A stretch of 64,000 bases of DNA from Rariloculus sp963665575 (GCA_963665575.2 CAXXDW010000003.1:496001-560000), one strand, 5' to 3'; positions 8,260 to 17,225 are shown, counted from the stretch's first letter. A program made the numbers and translations. The notes: a model not told the origin generated them from the sequence alone.

Positions 8260-10714
8260 GCGACTTGCCAGGTCCTCGGGGCGAGACCGCCTGCACGTAA
8301 CCGCGGCGCTTGCCGGCATCGCGCTGCTCGGAGGCTGCGCACAATCCGATGCCCCGCCGGTCGCCGCGGTCGCCGAGCGCTGGCAACTCCTCGACGGCTA
8401 CTGCATGGACTGCCACAACGACACCGAGTACGCGGCCGACCTCTCGTTCGAATCCGCCGCGCCCGATGACATCGCCGTCGACCCGGAAACCTGGGAGAGA
8501 GTCGTTCGCAAACTCCGCGGTGACCTCATGCCACCGCCCGGCGGACCGCGCCCCGATGACGAACGCGTCGACGCCTTCGTCGCGTCGCTCGAGACCGCGC
8601 TTGACGCGGCCGCCGCAACTCGAGGCCCGATGCCCGGCCATGTCGCGCCGCATCGTCTGAACCGAAGCGAGTACGCACGAGCGATCGAGGATCTCTTCGG
8701 CATCCGCATCGACGCCGCGGCCCTGCTGCCGCAGGACATCGCGAGCGAAGGCTTCGACAACATCGCCGAAGTACTGAGCGTATCGCCGACCCACCTCGAT
8801 CAGTACCTCGCCGCCGCGCGCGACATCAGCATCCGCGCCGTTGGCGAAGCCGCGCCCGACCTCGCCAGGGCGGACTATCGTTCCAACCGCGAGAACCGCA
8901 CCACCCACGTTGCCGGGCTGCCGCTCGGGACGCGCGGCGGGCTTGCCGTCGAGCACTACTTTCCCGCCGACGGCGACTACGGGATCAGCCTCAACATCGC
9001 CTCGATCCCGGGCGCCGAACTGCGCGGCTATCCCTACGGCTGGCTGGAGTACCGCCACCGCCTCGTCGTCACGATCGATGGCGTGAAGGTCTTTGAGGAC
9101 TTCATCGGCGGCGAAGAGGACTCAAGAACGCTCGATCAGGAGCAGATTCAGGGCATCGAGCGGATCAGGAACCGTTTCAGGAACATCCGCGTCAACGTCG
9201 CTGCCGGCCAGCGGGTTGTCGGAGCAAGCTTCGTCGCACGCAGTTTCGCCGAAGGCGATTACCTGCTCAGCGCGCTGACGCCCGGCGAAGGCCTGCCTGA
9301 CGTGCCGCGGCTCTACGGCCTGGAAATCATCGGTCCGTACAACGCGGCCGGGACCGGCGGATCGACCGAGAGCCAGGACCGGATTTTCGTCTGCCACCCT
9401 GGCGAAGCCGGCGAGGAGCGGCCCTGCGCGCGCGAGATTCTCGAGAATCTCGCCTACCGGGCGTATCGCCGTCCTGTCAACGACGCGGACATCGAACCGC
9501 TGCTCGGCTTCTACGATGCCGGGCGCGCCGACGGCGGGGATTTCCAGGCGGGCATCCAGAGAGGCGTGATGGCCGTGCTCGCCAGCACGAAGTTCCTCTT
9601 TCGAACCGAACCCGGCGATCCTCCGGCAGGGCTCGATGCCGGCGCCGCCTACGCCATCAGCGACCTGGAACTTGCGTGGCGGCTCGCGTTCTTCACATGG
9701 AGCCACGGTCCCGACGAGACGCTGCTCGCGCTCGCCGAGCGCGGCGAGCTCGGCGACCCGGCAATGCTCCGCCGGCAGGTCGAACGCATGCTGGCCGATC
9801 CGCGCTCGGACTCGCTCGTGACGAACTTTGCGTTCCAGTGGCTCGACGTTCGCCGCGTGGAAGCGATCGATCCTGACCCGCGGCTTTACCCGAACTTCGA
9901 CGAGGATCTGCGCCGCGCCTTCCGGCAGGAAATGGAACAGTTTCTCGACAGCATCCTGCGCGAGGAACGCAGCGTGCTCGATCTGCTCACGGCGAACCAC
10001 ACCTTCGTCAACGAACGGCTCGCGCGCCATTACGGAATCGACGCGGTTCGCGGCGACCAGTTCCGGCGCGTGCAACTCGACGATCCGCGCCGCTTTGGAC
10101 TCTTCGGCAAGGCCAGCGTGCTGATGGTGACTTCGTATCCCGACCGCACCTCGCCCGTATTGCGCGGCGCGTGGATCATGGATCACATCCTCGCGACACC
10201 GCCCGCCTCGGTACCGGCGGGTGTCGAGACCGACCTGACCCCCGCCCCGGGCGATATTCCGCGCACCGTTCGCGAACGCCTCGCGCGCCACCGCACCGAG
10301 CCGTCCTGCAACCACTGCCATGGCGTCATCGACCCGCTCGGCCAGGCGCTCGAAAACTTCAACGTCGTGGGCGAATGGCGCGAGCGCGAACGCGAAAACG
10401 GCCTGCCGATCGACTCGAGCGGCGAACTCGCCGGCGGCACGCCCGTCAACGATCCCGACCAGTTGCGCCGCGCGCTCTCGGCGCAGCCGGAACTCTTCGT
10501 TCAGGCACTGACGGAGAAGCTCATGACCTATGCACTCGGTCGCAGGCTCGAGTACTACGACATGCCGACAGTGCGCGCGATCGTGGCCGAAGCCGCCGCC
10601 TCAGGCTATAGTTTCCGGTCGATCGTCGTCGGAATCGCCACCAGCGAAGCGTTTCGGATGCGCGCGGTTCCGGATTCGGGCAGCGGCGACGCGCTGCAGG
10701 CGCGGGGGAACTGA
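8246..10714 (+). CDS. DUF1592-family c-type haem lipoprotein (DUF1587/1592/1588/1585/1595 modules)
   Basis: 822 residues. The N-terminus has a lipobox ending in Cys31 ('ALLGGC'), so an envelope lipoprotein is expected. A first haem-c motif 'CMDCH' follows soon after, then a DUF1587-like block ('HRLNRSEYARAIEDLFGI'), a beta-rich middle, a DUF1595-like block ('LAYRAYRRPV'), a DUF1592-like block ('ELAWRLAFFTWSHGPDE'), a DUF1588-like block ('SYPDRTSPVLRGAWI') with a second haem motif 'CNHCH', and a DUF1585-like C-terminus. This multidomain form is best known from planctomycetes and occurs in some proteobacteria; its reaction is not established. ATG 8246 overlaps the MBL gene by 14 bases, and the DUF1552 gene starts two bases after the stop, so all three look cotranscribed. 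Confidence 0.88.
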   Translation: MAHSRRLARSSGRDRLHVTAALAGIALLGGCAQSDAPPVAAVAERWQLLDGYCMDCHNDTEYAADLSFESAAPDDIAVDPETWERVVRKLRGDLMPPPGGPRPDDERVDAFVASLETALDAAAATRGPMPGHVAPHRLNRSEYARAIEDLFGIRIDAAALLPQDIASEGFDNIAEVLSVSPTHLDQYLAAARDISIRAVGEAAPDLARADYRSNRENRTTHVAGLPLGTRGGLAVEHYFPADGDYGISLNIASIPGAELRGYPYGWLEYRHRLVVTIDGVKVFEDFIGGEEDSRTLDQEQIQGIERIRNRFRNIRVNVAAGQRVVGASFVARSFAEGDYLLSALTPGEGLPDVPRLYGLEIIGPYNAAGTGGSTESQDRIFVCHPGEAGEERPCAREILENLAYRAYRRPVNDADIEPLLGFYDAGRADGGDFQAGIQRGVMAVLASTKFLFRTEPGDPPAGLDAGAAYAISDLELAWRLAFFTWSHGPDETLLALAERGELGDPAMLRRQVERMLADPRSDSLVTNFAFQWLDVRRVEAIDPDPRLYPNFDEDLRRAFRQEMEQFLDSILREERSVLDLLTANHTFVNERLARHYGIDAVRGDQFRRVQLDDPRRFGLFGKASVLMVTSYPDRTSPVLRGAWIMDHILATPPASVPAGVETDLTPAPGDIPRTVRERLARHRTEPSCNHCHGVIDPLGQALENFNVVGEWRERERENGLPIDSSGELAGGTPVNDPDQLRRALSAQPELFVQALTEKLMTYALGRRLEYYDMPTVRAIVAEAAASGYSFRSIVVGIATSEAFRMRAVPDSGSGDALQARGN

Positions 10715-10716
10715 GC

Positions 10717-12063
10717 ATGTTCATCACGAAGAAGCACCTGTCGCGACGGATGCTGTTGCGCGCCGGCGGTGCGTCGATCGGGCTGCCGCTGCTGAGCGCG
10801 ATGGTGCCTGCGGCGACCGCGCTCGCGCAGACCGCGGCCCGACCGGCGCCGCGCATGGGCTTTTTCTACCTGCCGCACGGCGCGATCATGGACAACACCC
10901 GCTTCGGCGCCGAAATGAACCGCTGGACGCCCGACATAGAAGGGCCGGACTTCGACTTCAAACCGATTCTCGAGCCGCTGGCCCCGCACCGCGACCAGTT
11001 GACCGTCGTCAGCGGACTCGGCAACAAGCCCGCGGAGAGTTCCGCCGTGCACGCGATCGTGCCGGCGACCTGGCTTTCCTGCGAGCATCCGCGACAAAGT
11101 CATGCACCCTTCGCCGGTGTCACCGTCGACCAGGTCGCAGCCGCGCACATTGGCCAGGACACGCCACTGCCGTCGCTCGAGCTCGCGACCGAAGACGAAG
11201 GCGGCGGCGCGGCCTGTGACGGGACCTACGGCTGCAGCTACGGGCGAACAATTTCGTTCCGTGCGCCGACGACGCCGATGCCGATGCAGTCCGAGCCGCG
11301 CAAGGCCTTCGAAAAGATATTCGGCCGCGGCAAGACCCCGGAGCAACGCAGCGAGGTCGCGAACGACTACCGCAGCCTGCTCGATATGGTGGCCGGCGAA
11401 GCGGCGGATCTGAAGCGCAAGCTCGGCCCCGCCGACCGCGTTCTCATCGACGACTACCTCTCGAGCGTCCGCGAGATCGAACGCCGCATCGAGTTGCTCG
11501 GGCAACGCGATCTCTCGACAGTGGACCTGCCCGACGTGCCCGTTGCGCGGCCGGACTTCGACGACCTCATCCGCCTCATGCACGACCTGATCGTCGCGGC
11601 ATTCCAGGCGAACATGACACGCATCGTGAGCTTCATGCTCGCGGCCGAGGTCAGCAATCAGCCGTATACGCACATCGGCATCCCGGACGCCTTCCACCCG
11701 CTGTCGCACCACGCGGAGAACAAGGGCTCGATGGAGAAGCTCGTGGTCGTGCAGCGCTACCATTCGCAGGTTTTCGCCGACTTCCTGACCAGGCTCGCAG
11801 AAATCCCCGACGGCGACGCCGGTTCCATGCTCGACAACTCGATCCTGCTTTACGGCAGCAACATGAGCAACAGCAATTCGCACAACAACTTCCCGCTGCC
11901 GACACTGGTCGCGGGTCGCGGCGGCGGCACGATCCGGGGCAACCGGCACCTGCGCTATCCGGACCGCACGCCGCTTGCAAACCTGCTGCTGACGCTGCTG
12001 AACCGGGCCGGAGTACCGGCGGAATCGGTCGGCGACAGCACGGGCGAGCTGGCCGAGGTCTAG
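10717..12063 (+). CDS. DUF1552-family Tat-exported protein
   Basis: 448 residues. The N-terminus 'HLSRRMLLRAGGASIGLPLL' is a twin-arginine signal, followed by an Ala-rich segment ending near 'ALAQ'. The mature part starts 'MGFFYLPHGAIMDNT' and has the family blocks 'VVSGLGNKPAES', 'YGCSYGRTISFRAPTTPMP', 'LDDYLSSVREIERRIE'-like helices, and 'LLYGSNMSNSNSHNNFPLP' near the end. DUF1552 genes are usually paired with DUF1592 genes as here, which suggests one exported system. GGGGG lies about nine bases before the ATG. Function unknown; the fold may be sulfatase/alkaline-phosphatase-like, but I cannot confirm this. Confidence 0.88.
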   Translation: MFITKKHLSRRMLLRAGGASIGLPLLSAMVPAATALAQTAARPAPRMGFFYLPHGAIMDNTRFGAEMNRWTPDIEGPDFDFKPILEPLAPHRDQLTVVSGLGNKPAESSAVHAIVPATWLSCEHPRQSHAPFAGVTVDQVAAAHIGQDTPLPSLELATEDEGGGAACDGTYGCSYGRTISFRAPTTPMPMQSEPRKAFEKIFGRGKTPEQRSEVANDYRSLLDMVAGEAADLKRKLGPADRVLIDDYLSSVREIERRIELLGQRDLSTVDLPDVPVARPDFDDLIRLMHDLIVAAFQANMTRIVSFMLAAEVSNQPYTHIGIPDAFHPLSHHAENKGSMEKLVVVQRYHSQVFADFLTRLAEIPDGDAGSMLDNSILLYGSNMSNSNSHNNFPLPTLVAGRGGGTIRGNRHLRYPDRTPLANLLLTLLNRAGVPAESVGDSTGELAEV

Positions 12064-12069
12064 CGGTCC

Positions 12070-13899
12070 GTGGCACAGGTCGCGCTGAACGGCTGGCGAC
12101 CGCCTCGCCAAAGACGGCTGGTTTTGGCGCAAGACCGCCTCGCAAGACCTGATGGGGAGCAAGACCGCCTCACAAAGCCTGGTGGGTGGAATAGCGCGTC
12201 GCATGGCCTGGCCGAAAGAAGTGCTTTCCGGCCCTTCGTATTGCTCGTCTCGCTGGTAACGCTGGGCATTGCTTCCCAGGCGGTTCGGTCCGATGAAACG
12301 ATTGTCGACGCCGCACAGGGCAACGATGTCGCGGCCGCGCGGGCCGCGATCGAACAGGGCGGCGACGTATCGCATCGGGCGCCGGACGGCACAACAGCGC
12401 TGCACTGGGCCGTCTACCACGACAGCCTCGCACTCGTCGAGGAGCTCCTCGCGGCTGGCGCGGATGCCAATGCCGCCAACGACTACGGCTCGACGCCCCT
12501 CGGCGAAGCTGCGGTCGTCGGCAACGCGGCCGTCATCGGGAGCCTCCTCGACGCGGGCGCCGAGATCGATGCGCCGGGCGCGGACGGGCAGACACCGCTC
12601 ATGGTCCTCGCGCGCTCGAACCATGTCGAGGCCGCGCGGCTGCTGATCGAGCGCGGCTCGAACGTCAATGCACGGGAGTCCTGGCGCAACCAGGCCGCCC
12701 TGATGTGGGCAGCGGCCCAACGACAGCCCGAACTGGTCGAACTCCTCATCGAACGCGGCGCCGATGTCGACGCACGCTCGGCCGTCAACGACTGGCCCCG
12801 CCAGGTCACCGGCGAGCCGCGGCGCATGTACCGGCCGTTCGGCGGTCTGACGCCGCTGCTGTTCGCGGCGCGCGAAGGCTGCGTCGAGTGCGCGCGGCTG
12901 CTCGTCGAGGCCGGGGCCGGCATCGATCTCGCCGATCCGAAAAACGTGACGCCGCTGTTCCTCGCGATCGACAATTTCAATTTCGATGTCGCGAAACTGC
13001 TCATCGAGGCCGGGGCCAATCCCAACAAGTGGGACTGGCTCGGACGCACGCCGCTCTACTCGGCCGTCGACGTCAACACGCTGCCGCGCGGCGGACGGCC
13101 CGACCGCCCCTCCGTCGACGCGACCTCGAGCCTCGAGGTCATTGCGATGCTGCTTCAGGCCGGTGCGAACCCCAACGTTCAACTGAAGATGCACCCGCTG
13201 TGGCGGCACATCGGCGACGACCGCGGCTGCGACGCGATCCTGTCGATCGGCGCGACGCCGCTGCTGCGGGCAGCCAAGACGTTTGACACGGCCGCGGTTC
13301 GGCTGCTGATTGACCACGGTGCGCTGCTCGAGCTGCCGAACGACGGCGGCGTCACACCGCTCATGGCGGCGGCAGGCTACGGCTCCGTCGAGTGCGATCC
13401 GCGCGGCTACGGCCCCGGCATTCCGCATTACCTGACGCCCGATGTCGAGCACAAATCGATCGAAGCGGTGACGCTGCTGCTCGATGCGGGCGCCGACATC
13501 AACGCCAGGACCACGGCGCGTCGGGCGGGGTCGCGGGGTATCGGCCGAACGGCACTGTATGGCGCGGCATTCTGGGGCTGGAATGCGGTCGTCGAGGCAC
13601 TCGTCGAGCGCGGCGCCAGGATCGATATCGCGGACGCGGACGGCCTGACACCCGTCGACGCCGCGCTCGGCCGGGCCGGAGGCCATGGGCGCGGCTCGAC
13701 GATCGAGGTCTTTGAGGACACGGCCGAGCTTCTGGAACGATTGTGCGCCGAGCGGGCGAACTGCAACCTCGCCGATCCGGAAACACCTGGGCTGACGCGC
13801 GCCGATGAGAAGCGGGCGATGGTCGCTCGACAAACCGATGTCGATTTCCGGCGTCCGCTGCAGGAACTCGCGGCGCAATTCGACGCGGCGGGGCTGTAG
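12070..13899 (+). CDS. Secreted ankyrin-repeat protein
   Basis: Up to 609 residues. About twelve ankyrin repeats run from near residue 75 to 560, with the usual 'G.TPL..A', 'V..LL..GAD.NA' pattern; examples are 'DGTTALHWAVYHDSLALVEELL' type units and a late 'DGLTPVDAALGRAGGHGRG'. A hydrophobic stretch 'FVLLVSLVTLGIASQA' near residue 57 looks like a signal peptide preceded by an overlong n-region. The first 50 codons overlap a short tandem repeat (12096-12188), so the GTG at 12070 is uncertain; TTG 12124 is an alternative. It lies six bases after the DUF1552 gene and probably belongs to that transcription unit, where it would act as an envelope scaffold. Confidence 0.8.
   Translation: MAQVALNGWRPPRQRRLVLAQDRLARPDGEQDRLTKPGGWNSASHGLAERSAFRPFVLLVSLVTLGIASQAVRSDETIVDAAQGNDVAAARAAIEQGGDVSHRAPDGTTALHWAVYHDSLALVEELLAAGADANAANDYGSTPLGEAAVVGNAAVIGSLLDAGAEIDAPGADGQTPLMVLARSNHVEAARLLIERGSNVNARESWRNQAALMWAAAQRQPELVELLIERGADVDARSAVNDWPRQVTGEPRRMYRPFGGLTPLLFAAREGCVECARLLVEAGAGIDLADPKNVTPLFLAIDNFNFDVAKLLIEAGANPNKWDWLGRTPLYSAVDVNTLPRGGRPDRPSVDATSSLEVIAMLLQAGANPNVQLKMHPLWRHIGDDRGCDAILSIGATPLLRAAKTFDTAAVRLLIDHGALLELPNDGGVTPLMAAAGYGSVECDPRGYGPGIPHYLTPDVEHKSIEAVTLLLDAGADINARTTARRAGSRGIGRTALYGAAFWGWNAVVEALVERGARIDIADADGLTPVDAALGRAGGHGRGSTIEVFEDTAELLERLCAERANCNLADPETPGLTRADEKRAMVARQTDVDFRRPLQELAAQFDAAGL
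12096..12188 (+). repeat. Three imperfect tandem copies of a ~30-bp unit
   Basis: The unit GCAAGACCGCCTCGCAAGAC followed by CTGATGGG occurs clearly at 12129-12158 and 12159-12188, with a more diverged copy from 12096 (GCGACCGCCTCGCCAAAGAC). It overlaps the 5' end of the ankyrin reading frame and looks like intergenic repeat DNA rather than conserved protein. Confidence 0.6.
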
Positions 13900-13910
13900 C
13901 TGCGGGCAGC

Positions 13911-14552
13911 TTGGCAGAACTGCATTCCTTGAACGAGCCTGCAGCCTTCAGGCGTATCGATCTCGACGCGGGGCACGGTCTCTACCAGGGCCGCCTGCCG
14001 GACTCGTTGATCCCGGACGGCGCGGCGTTCGAGGCACTCTGGTCGCTGCATCCCGCCGAGTTTCACGAAATCCGGGTGCACCATCGGCTCGTCAGGACGC
14101 CGCGCTGGCAACAGGCCTACGGCAGGAACTACGTCTTCAGCGGCACGCAAAGCCCGGCACTGCCGATCCCCGAATCGCTCGCACCACTACACGATTGGTG
14201 CCGGGCCACCGTCGACGCGAGGCTCAACGGCCTGCTGCTCAACTGGTACGACGGTGCGCTCGGGCACTACATCAGCGCCCATCGTGACAGCCGGCGCAAC
14301 CTCATCGCAGATGTGCCGATCGTGACGGTGTCGTTCGGCGAGCAACGCGTGTTCCGGCTGCGCCCCTGGCGCGGCAAGGGATACACCGACCTCGTCGCCC
14401 GCAACGGCGACGTGTTCTTGATGCCCTACGCGACGAATCTGGCGTGGACGCACGAACTGCCGCGGTTCAGGCGTTACCGCGGCCGCAGGGTCTCGGTAAC
14501 GCTACGCGCTTTCGAACCGGAAACCCCGGGTAGCGGCCGTCGCAGCGCATAG
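13911..14552 (+). CDS. AlkB-like 2-oxoglutarate/Fe(II)-dependent dioxygenase
   Basis: 213 residues from TTG 13911, eleven bases after the ankyrin gene. The fold is that of AlkB/ALKBH2-type demethylases: 'GRNYVFSGTQ', 'LNGLLLNWYDGALGHYISAHRD' with the HxD iron ligands, 'IVTVSFGEQRVFRLR', then 'NGDVFLMPYATNLAWTHELPR' with the distal His, and 'RRVSVTLRAF' supplying the Arg that binds 2-oxoglutarate. These enzymes oxidatively remove alkyl groups from DNA or RNA bases. The start codon is uncertain: no strong ribosome-binding site is visible. An Ada/AlkB operon is not present. Confidence 0.85.
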   Translation: MAELHSLNEPAAFRRIDLDAGHGLYQGRLPDSLIPDGAAFEALWSLHPAEFHEIRVHHRLVRTPRWQQAYGRNYVFSGTQSPALPIPESLAPLHDWCRATVDARLNGLLLNWYDGALGHYISAHRDSRRNLIADVPIVTVSFGEQRVFRLRPWRGKGYTDLVARNGDVFLMPYATNLAWTHELPRFRRYRGRRVSVTLRAFEPETPGSGRRSA

Positions 14553-14558
14553 CGGCCC

Positions 14559-14572
14559 GTGCTTCGAAGCAC
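14559..14572. other. Perfect 14-bp palindrome between convergent genes
   Basis: GTGCTTCGAAGCAC lies just after the alkB-like stop and before the 3' end of the minus-strand DUF6152 gene. There is no T-run on either side, so a factor-independent terminator is not well supported. Confidence 0.4.
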
Positions 14573-14607
14573 AGGCGCCTGCCGACCGGGAACAAACGTT
14601 TCCGCGA

Positions 14608-15750
14608 CTATTGCTCCCCGCCCTCGCCGGTCGCGTCCTCGCCGGGCGTAATGTACTCGTAAGCGAGTTCCTCGCACGGATCGACCGCGAACGGCGCATC
14701 GGCCGGAAACACGATGGCGGAGCCGACATACTGGTCGGCGTAGTAAAGCGGGTCCTCGGCGACGTAGTCGCGCGTGAGCGCCATGGTCTCCGGATCGAGC
14801 GTGAAACGTTCGACCACATGCAGTTCGCCGCTGTGGGGAACGGATCCGGCGATTATGCCCGGCTCGAACCCGACCGTGTCGACGACGAGCGTGTCACCCT
14901 CCCAGCGGCCTATCGAATGTCCGCCACGGCTTGGCACGATGGTCGCGGGGTGTTCGTCCGAGTCCATGTGGATCGTCCGGCTCAGGCCGCGGCCGTATTC
15001 GATCGCGATCGCATCGTCAGCCTGAGCGATGCGGTTGATCGGCCCGTCGAAGGTCCAGTCGAACAGGATGCTCGTGATCTCGCAGCGCAGACGCGGCGCA
15101 GACCCCGGCGGTGCGTTGGCAAGGTCGTCGGCGGCGGCCTGACCGGCTTCGGTGTAGGTCACCGCACGGGCGCCCCAGTCCGATCCCGGCACATCCTCCG
15201 GCGCGATTTCGCCGGCGTTGACCGCTTCAACCATGCTCTTCGGCACGAGTGCGCCACCGCCCCCGGGCGGCCGCGCCATGAGGTACTGTTCCTGCGCCCA
15301 GTCGCCGGCCAGGTTCGGCACGCCGCTCGGCAAGCGTGCGAGCCTGTCTGCAGGCGCTGCCGGGGCTGCCGTGTCGCTGAGCTGCTGGTAGCGCTCAAGC
15401 GCCTCATCGTCACCCAGGACGAGTGTCTCCACGTAGCACGAAGCCGGGTCGTCGCGGTGCGGTCGCCCGTCGATCGCGATGTGCGTACCCTCGATGAACA
15501 TTTCGGCGGACCAGCCGGAGCGTCGCAGCACGGTCGCCGCTCGCATTTCGCAGCGCATCTCGATGGGTTCGCCGTCGGACCCGACGGCATCGAAGTACAC
15601 GTAGGCATGTGGATTGACGAAGTCGATGCCCGTCACCGTCCCCTCGATCTGGATCTCCCGCGTCCGATCGAAGCGGCCAAAGCCATGGTGGGCCGATGCG
15701 GTACCCGCGAAAAGAAGCGCGGCGAGCGCCGCGACAGCAATTCTGGACAT
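14608..15750 (-). CDS. Secreted DUF6152-type protein, fused form (paralogue B)
   Basis: 380 residues. A clean signal peptide 'SRIAVAALAALLFAGTASA' is followed by 'HHGFGRFDRTREIQIEGTV' and 'VNPHAYVYFDAV', the DUF6152-like domain (to about residue 120). A Pro/Ala-rich link leads to a second domain starting near 'GVPNLAGDW' and carrying 'SIGRWEGDTLVVDTVGFEPG' and 'LHVVERFTL'. It has the same two-domain order as paralogue A at 4218-5315. The shared C-terminal block also appears alone in the gene at 17226. Periplasmic location is inferred. I know no biochemical role. Confidence 0.8.
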   Translation of the reverse strand: MSRIAVAALAALLFAGTASAHHGFGRFDRTREIQIEGTVTGIDFVNPHAYVYFDAVGSDGEPIEMRCEMRAATVLRRSGWSAEMFIEGTHIAIDGRPHRDDPASCYVETLVLGDDEALERYQQLSDTAAPAAPADRLARLPSGVPNLAGDWAQEQYLMARPPGGGGALVPKSMVEAVNAGEIAPEDVPGSDWGARAVTYTEAGQAAADDLANAPPGSAPRLRCEITSILFDWTFDGPINRIAQADDAIAIEYGRGLSRTIHMDSDEHPATIVPSRGGHSIGRWEGDTLVVDTVGFEPGIIAGSVPHSGELHVVERFTLDPETMALTRDYVAEDPLYYADQYVGSAIVFPADAPFAVDPCEELAYEYITPGEDATGEGGEQ

Positions 15751-15973
15751 TTCGAACTCCCCTGACTTGTTGGCGGACTGGTGGCCGGCACCAGTATATC
15801 GCCGCGCTCTGCCCGATCATCCGCGCCTCGCGCGGCTCGGCTTGCGATGCAGCACGAGCCTGAGGCCGCCCATCGCGCATCCATCGCGGCGGCCTTCAGT
15901 CAATACGATTGCGCCGCCCGCCTTGCCGGCGGCGAAACGAAAAGAAACGTGTGACGGCAAGCGCGTTGACCAC

Positions 15974-15992
15974 GAGCCTGCGGCGCAGGCTC
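15974..15992 (-). terminator. Hairpin directly after a stop codon
   Basis: GAGCCTGC-ggc-GCAGGCTC forms an 8-bp stem with a 3-base loop immediately downstream of the minus-strand stop at 15993. No T-run follows directly (T-rich sequence comes about 20 bases later), so it may be a weak or Rho-assisted terminator, or a mRNA 3' stabiliser. Confidence 0.4.
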
Positions 15993-16262
15993 CTAGGACG
16001 CGCGTGCCTTGTTCGTCTTGTTAAGGCGCGTCAACTGGACGCGGCCGCGCTTGGGAGATCGTCGCTCGTTGAGGCCGACGACGATCTGCTCGGCGACCTC
16101 CTTGATCGACTGTACGGAGCCCTGTCGGTAACCGGTGATCACGTTCGGACCCTGGATGATCTCGTAGCGCACCCAGTCGGTGCCCTGGCCGCCTTCAGGG
16201 GGATCGGACTGTTCCACCGAGTGCAACTCGAACGGCTTGTCGTTCTGCTTTCGCCAACTCAT
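15993..16262 (-). CDS. Small conserved-looking hypothetical protein
   Basis: 89 residues from ATG 16262. It is charged and soluble, with no signal peptide or membrane helix: 'MSWRKQNDKPFELHSV', 'DWVRYEIIQGPNVITGYRQG', then a helix 'SIKEVAEQIVVGLNERR' and a basic tail 'KRGRVQLTRLNKTNK'. The alternating basic tail could bind nucleic acid. I do not recognise the family. The gene is supported by a stop followed directly by a hairpin and by an amino-acid composition unlike a random GC-rich frame. No clear ribosome-binding site is visible. Confidence 0.6.
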   Translation of the reverse strand: MSWRKQNDKPFELHSVEQSDPPEGGQGTDWVRYEIIQGPNVITGYRQGSVQSIKEVAEQIVVGLNERRSPKRGRVQLTRLNKTNKARAS

Positions 16263-16454
16263 GGTGATCCCGTAACCGGCCGCCACATCAGGGACAGAAA
16301 CAGCTCAGTGTAACAAACGCGGCTTCTCCCCAGCAATTGACGCGCCGCTCGCGGGAACGGCGGCCCCATCGGGGCGTCGACCCTTTCCGGGCCAGGCCCG
16401 GCAGGCACTCTCGGGACCGCCCACGAGCGGCGTGGCAGACAGGAATCGAGTACG

Positions 16455-16802
16455 ATGTCGCATGAGTTTCCCCGCAAACGGGACGTCATCGTGGCAAGAC
16501 TTGTCATCGCATCGATCGGCGGCGCGATCATCACCATATCGATCCTGCTTGCAATGAGCGAGATTGCGGCAAAGTTCCGCGAACGCGACCCCACGCGCTA
16601 CTTCAGGATCGTGGATTTCATTCCCGCGCCCGATGGCTGGCAACGACCCGAGTTCCGCGATCCGACCCTGCCGCCCGAACGCGCTCAACTGCCTTACGAA
16701 GGGTCGGGCGCCTCGGTCGCGGTGGAAGCGCCCGCGGCGGAACTTGAGGCGATCGATGTGGATGTCGCGCCCGTCGTGATCGACGAGGATATCGTCGAGT
16801 AA
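16455..16802 (+). CDS. Small membrane-anchored hypothetical protein
   Basis: 115 residues. A basic N-terminus 'MSHEFPRKRD' is followed by one membrane helix (about residues 12-33), then a soluble part containing 'RYFRIVDFIPAPDGWQRPEF', and an acidic, Val/Ile/Asp-rich tail. With one helix and positive N-terminal residues, the C-terminal part should face the periplasm. The function is not recognised. It stands alone between minus-strand genes, with AGGA about eleven bases upstream of the ATG. Confidence 0.55.
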   Translation: MSHEFPRKRDVIVARLVIASIGGAIITISILLAMSEIAAKFRERDPTRYFRIVDFIPAPDGWQRPEFRDPTLPPERAQLPYEGSGASVAVEAPAAELEAIDVDVAPVVIDEDIVE

Positions 16803-16832
16803 CCCCGGCCGCAGCGACTCCCGGCGAATCGC

Positions 16833-17219
16833 TCAGAACGTGACGCCGTCCTCGGTCGTCACGCGCAATGCATAGCCCCCGTCGCTGCCGTCGCGGGTCG
16901 GCGCCGCGGTCAGCGTAATCGTGTCGCCGACTTCGACCATTGCAACGCGCCAGCCCGACCGGTAGTAGTTGTTGCGGCTGTGGCCCTCGTACTCGATGTC
17001 CCGCGTACCCTTCTCATCCGTGACCTCAAGCACGATGCGTGTATGCGGGTTGGCCGCCTTGAACTCCTTGACGATTCCCGTAACCGTTCGGTCCCTGATC
17101 GTCAGGTCGAAACGTATCGCCGAGTGGTGCGCGCCGGCCGGCAGCGCGAGGACACCGAGCACCAAGCCAGCGGCGAGCGTACCGCAGCCCAGGATGAGAT
17201 TGCTGTTTCGCCTGATCAC
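16833..17219 (-). CDS. Secreted single-domain DUF6152 protein (split N-terminal half)
   Basis: 128 residues. Signal peptide to about residue 30, then 'AHHSAIRFDLTIRDRTVTG', 'NPHTRIVLEV', 'YYRSGWRVAMVEVGDTITLTAAP' and a final 'GYALRVTTEDG'. This is close to a complete DUF6152 domain with nothing after it. The neighbour at 17226-17966, six bases upstream on the same strand, carries the second domain found in the fused paralogues A and B. The two genes together look like the split form of that protein and are probably cotranscribed. Function unknown. Confidence 0.8.
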   Translation of the reverse strand: MIRRNSNLILGCGTLAAGLVLGVLALPAGAHHSAIRFDLTIRDRTVTGIVKEFKAANPHTRIVLEVTDEKGTRDIEYEGHSRNNYYRSGWRVAMVEVGDTITLTAAPTRDGSDGGYALRVTTEDGVTF

Positions 17220-17225
17220 TGTCGA

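Noticed and set aside
10606..13878. A 1090-codon open frame on the minus strand opposite the DUF1552 and ankyrin genes
   Set aside because: High-GC codon bias keeps the antisense frame open. Its translation is Arg/Ala/Val-rich with no domains, while the plus-strand frames encode clear families.
12070..13899. Ankyrin protein as a host-directed effector
   Set aside because: It lies in an operon with exported DUF1592/DUF1552 proteins and has no secretion-system neighbours, so an envelope role is simpler.
14559..14572. Palindrome as a factor-independent terminator
   Set aside because: No T-run follows on either strand, so it is listed only as a hairpin.
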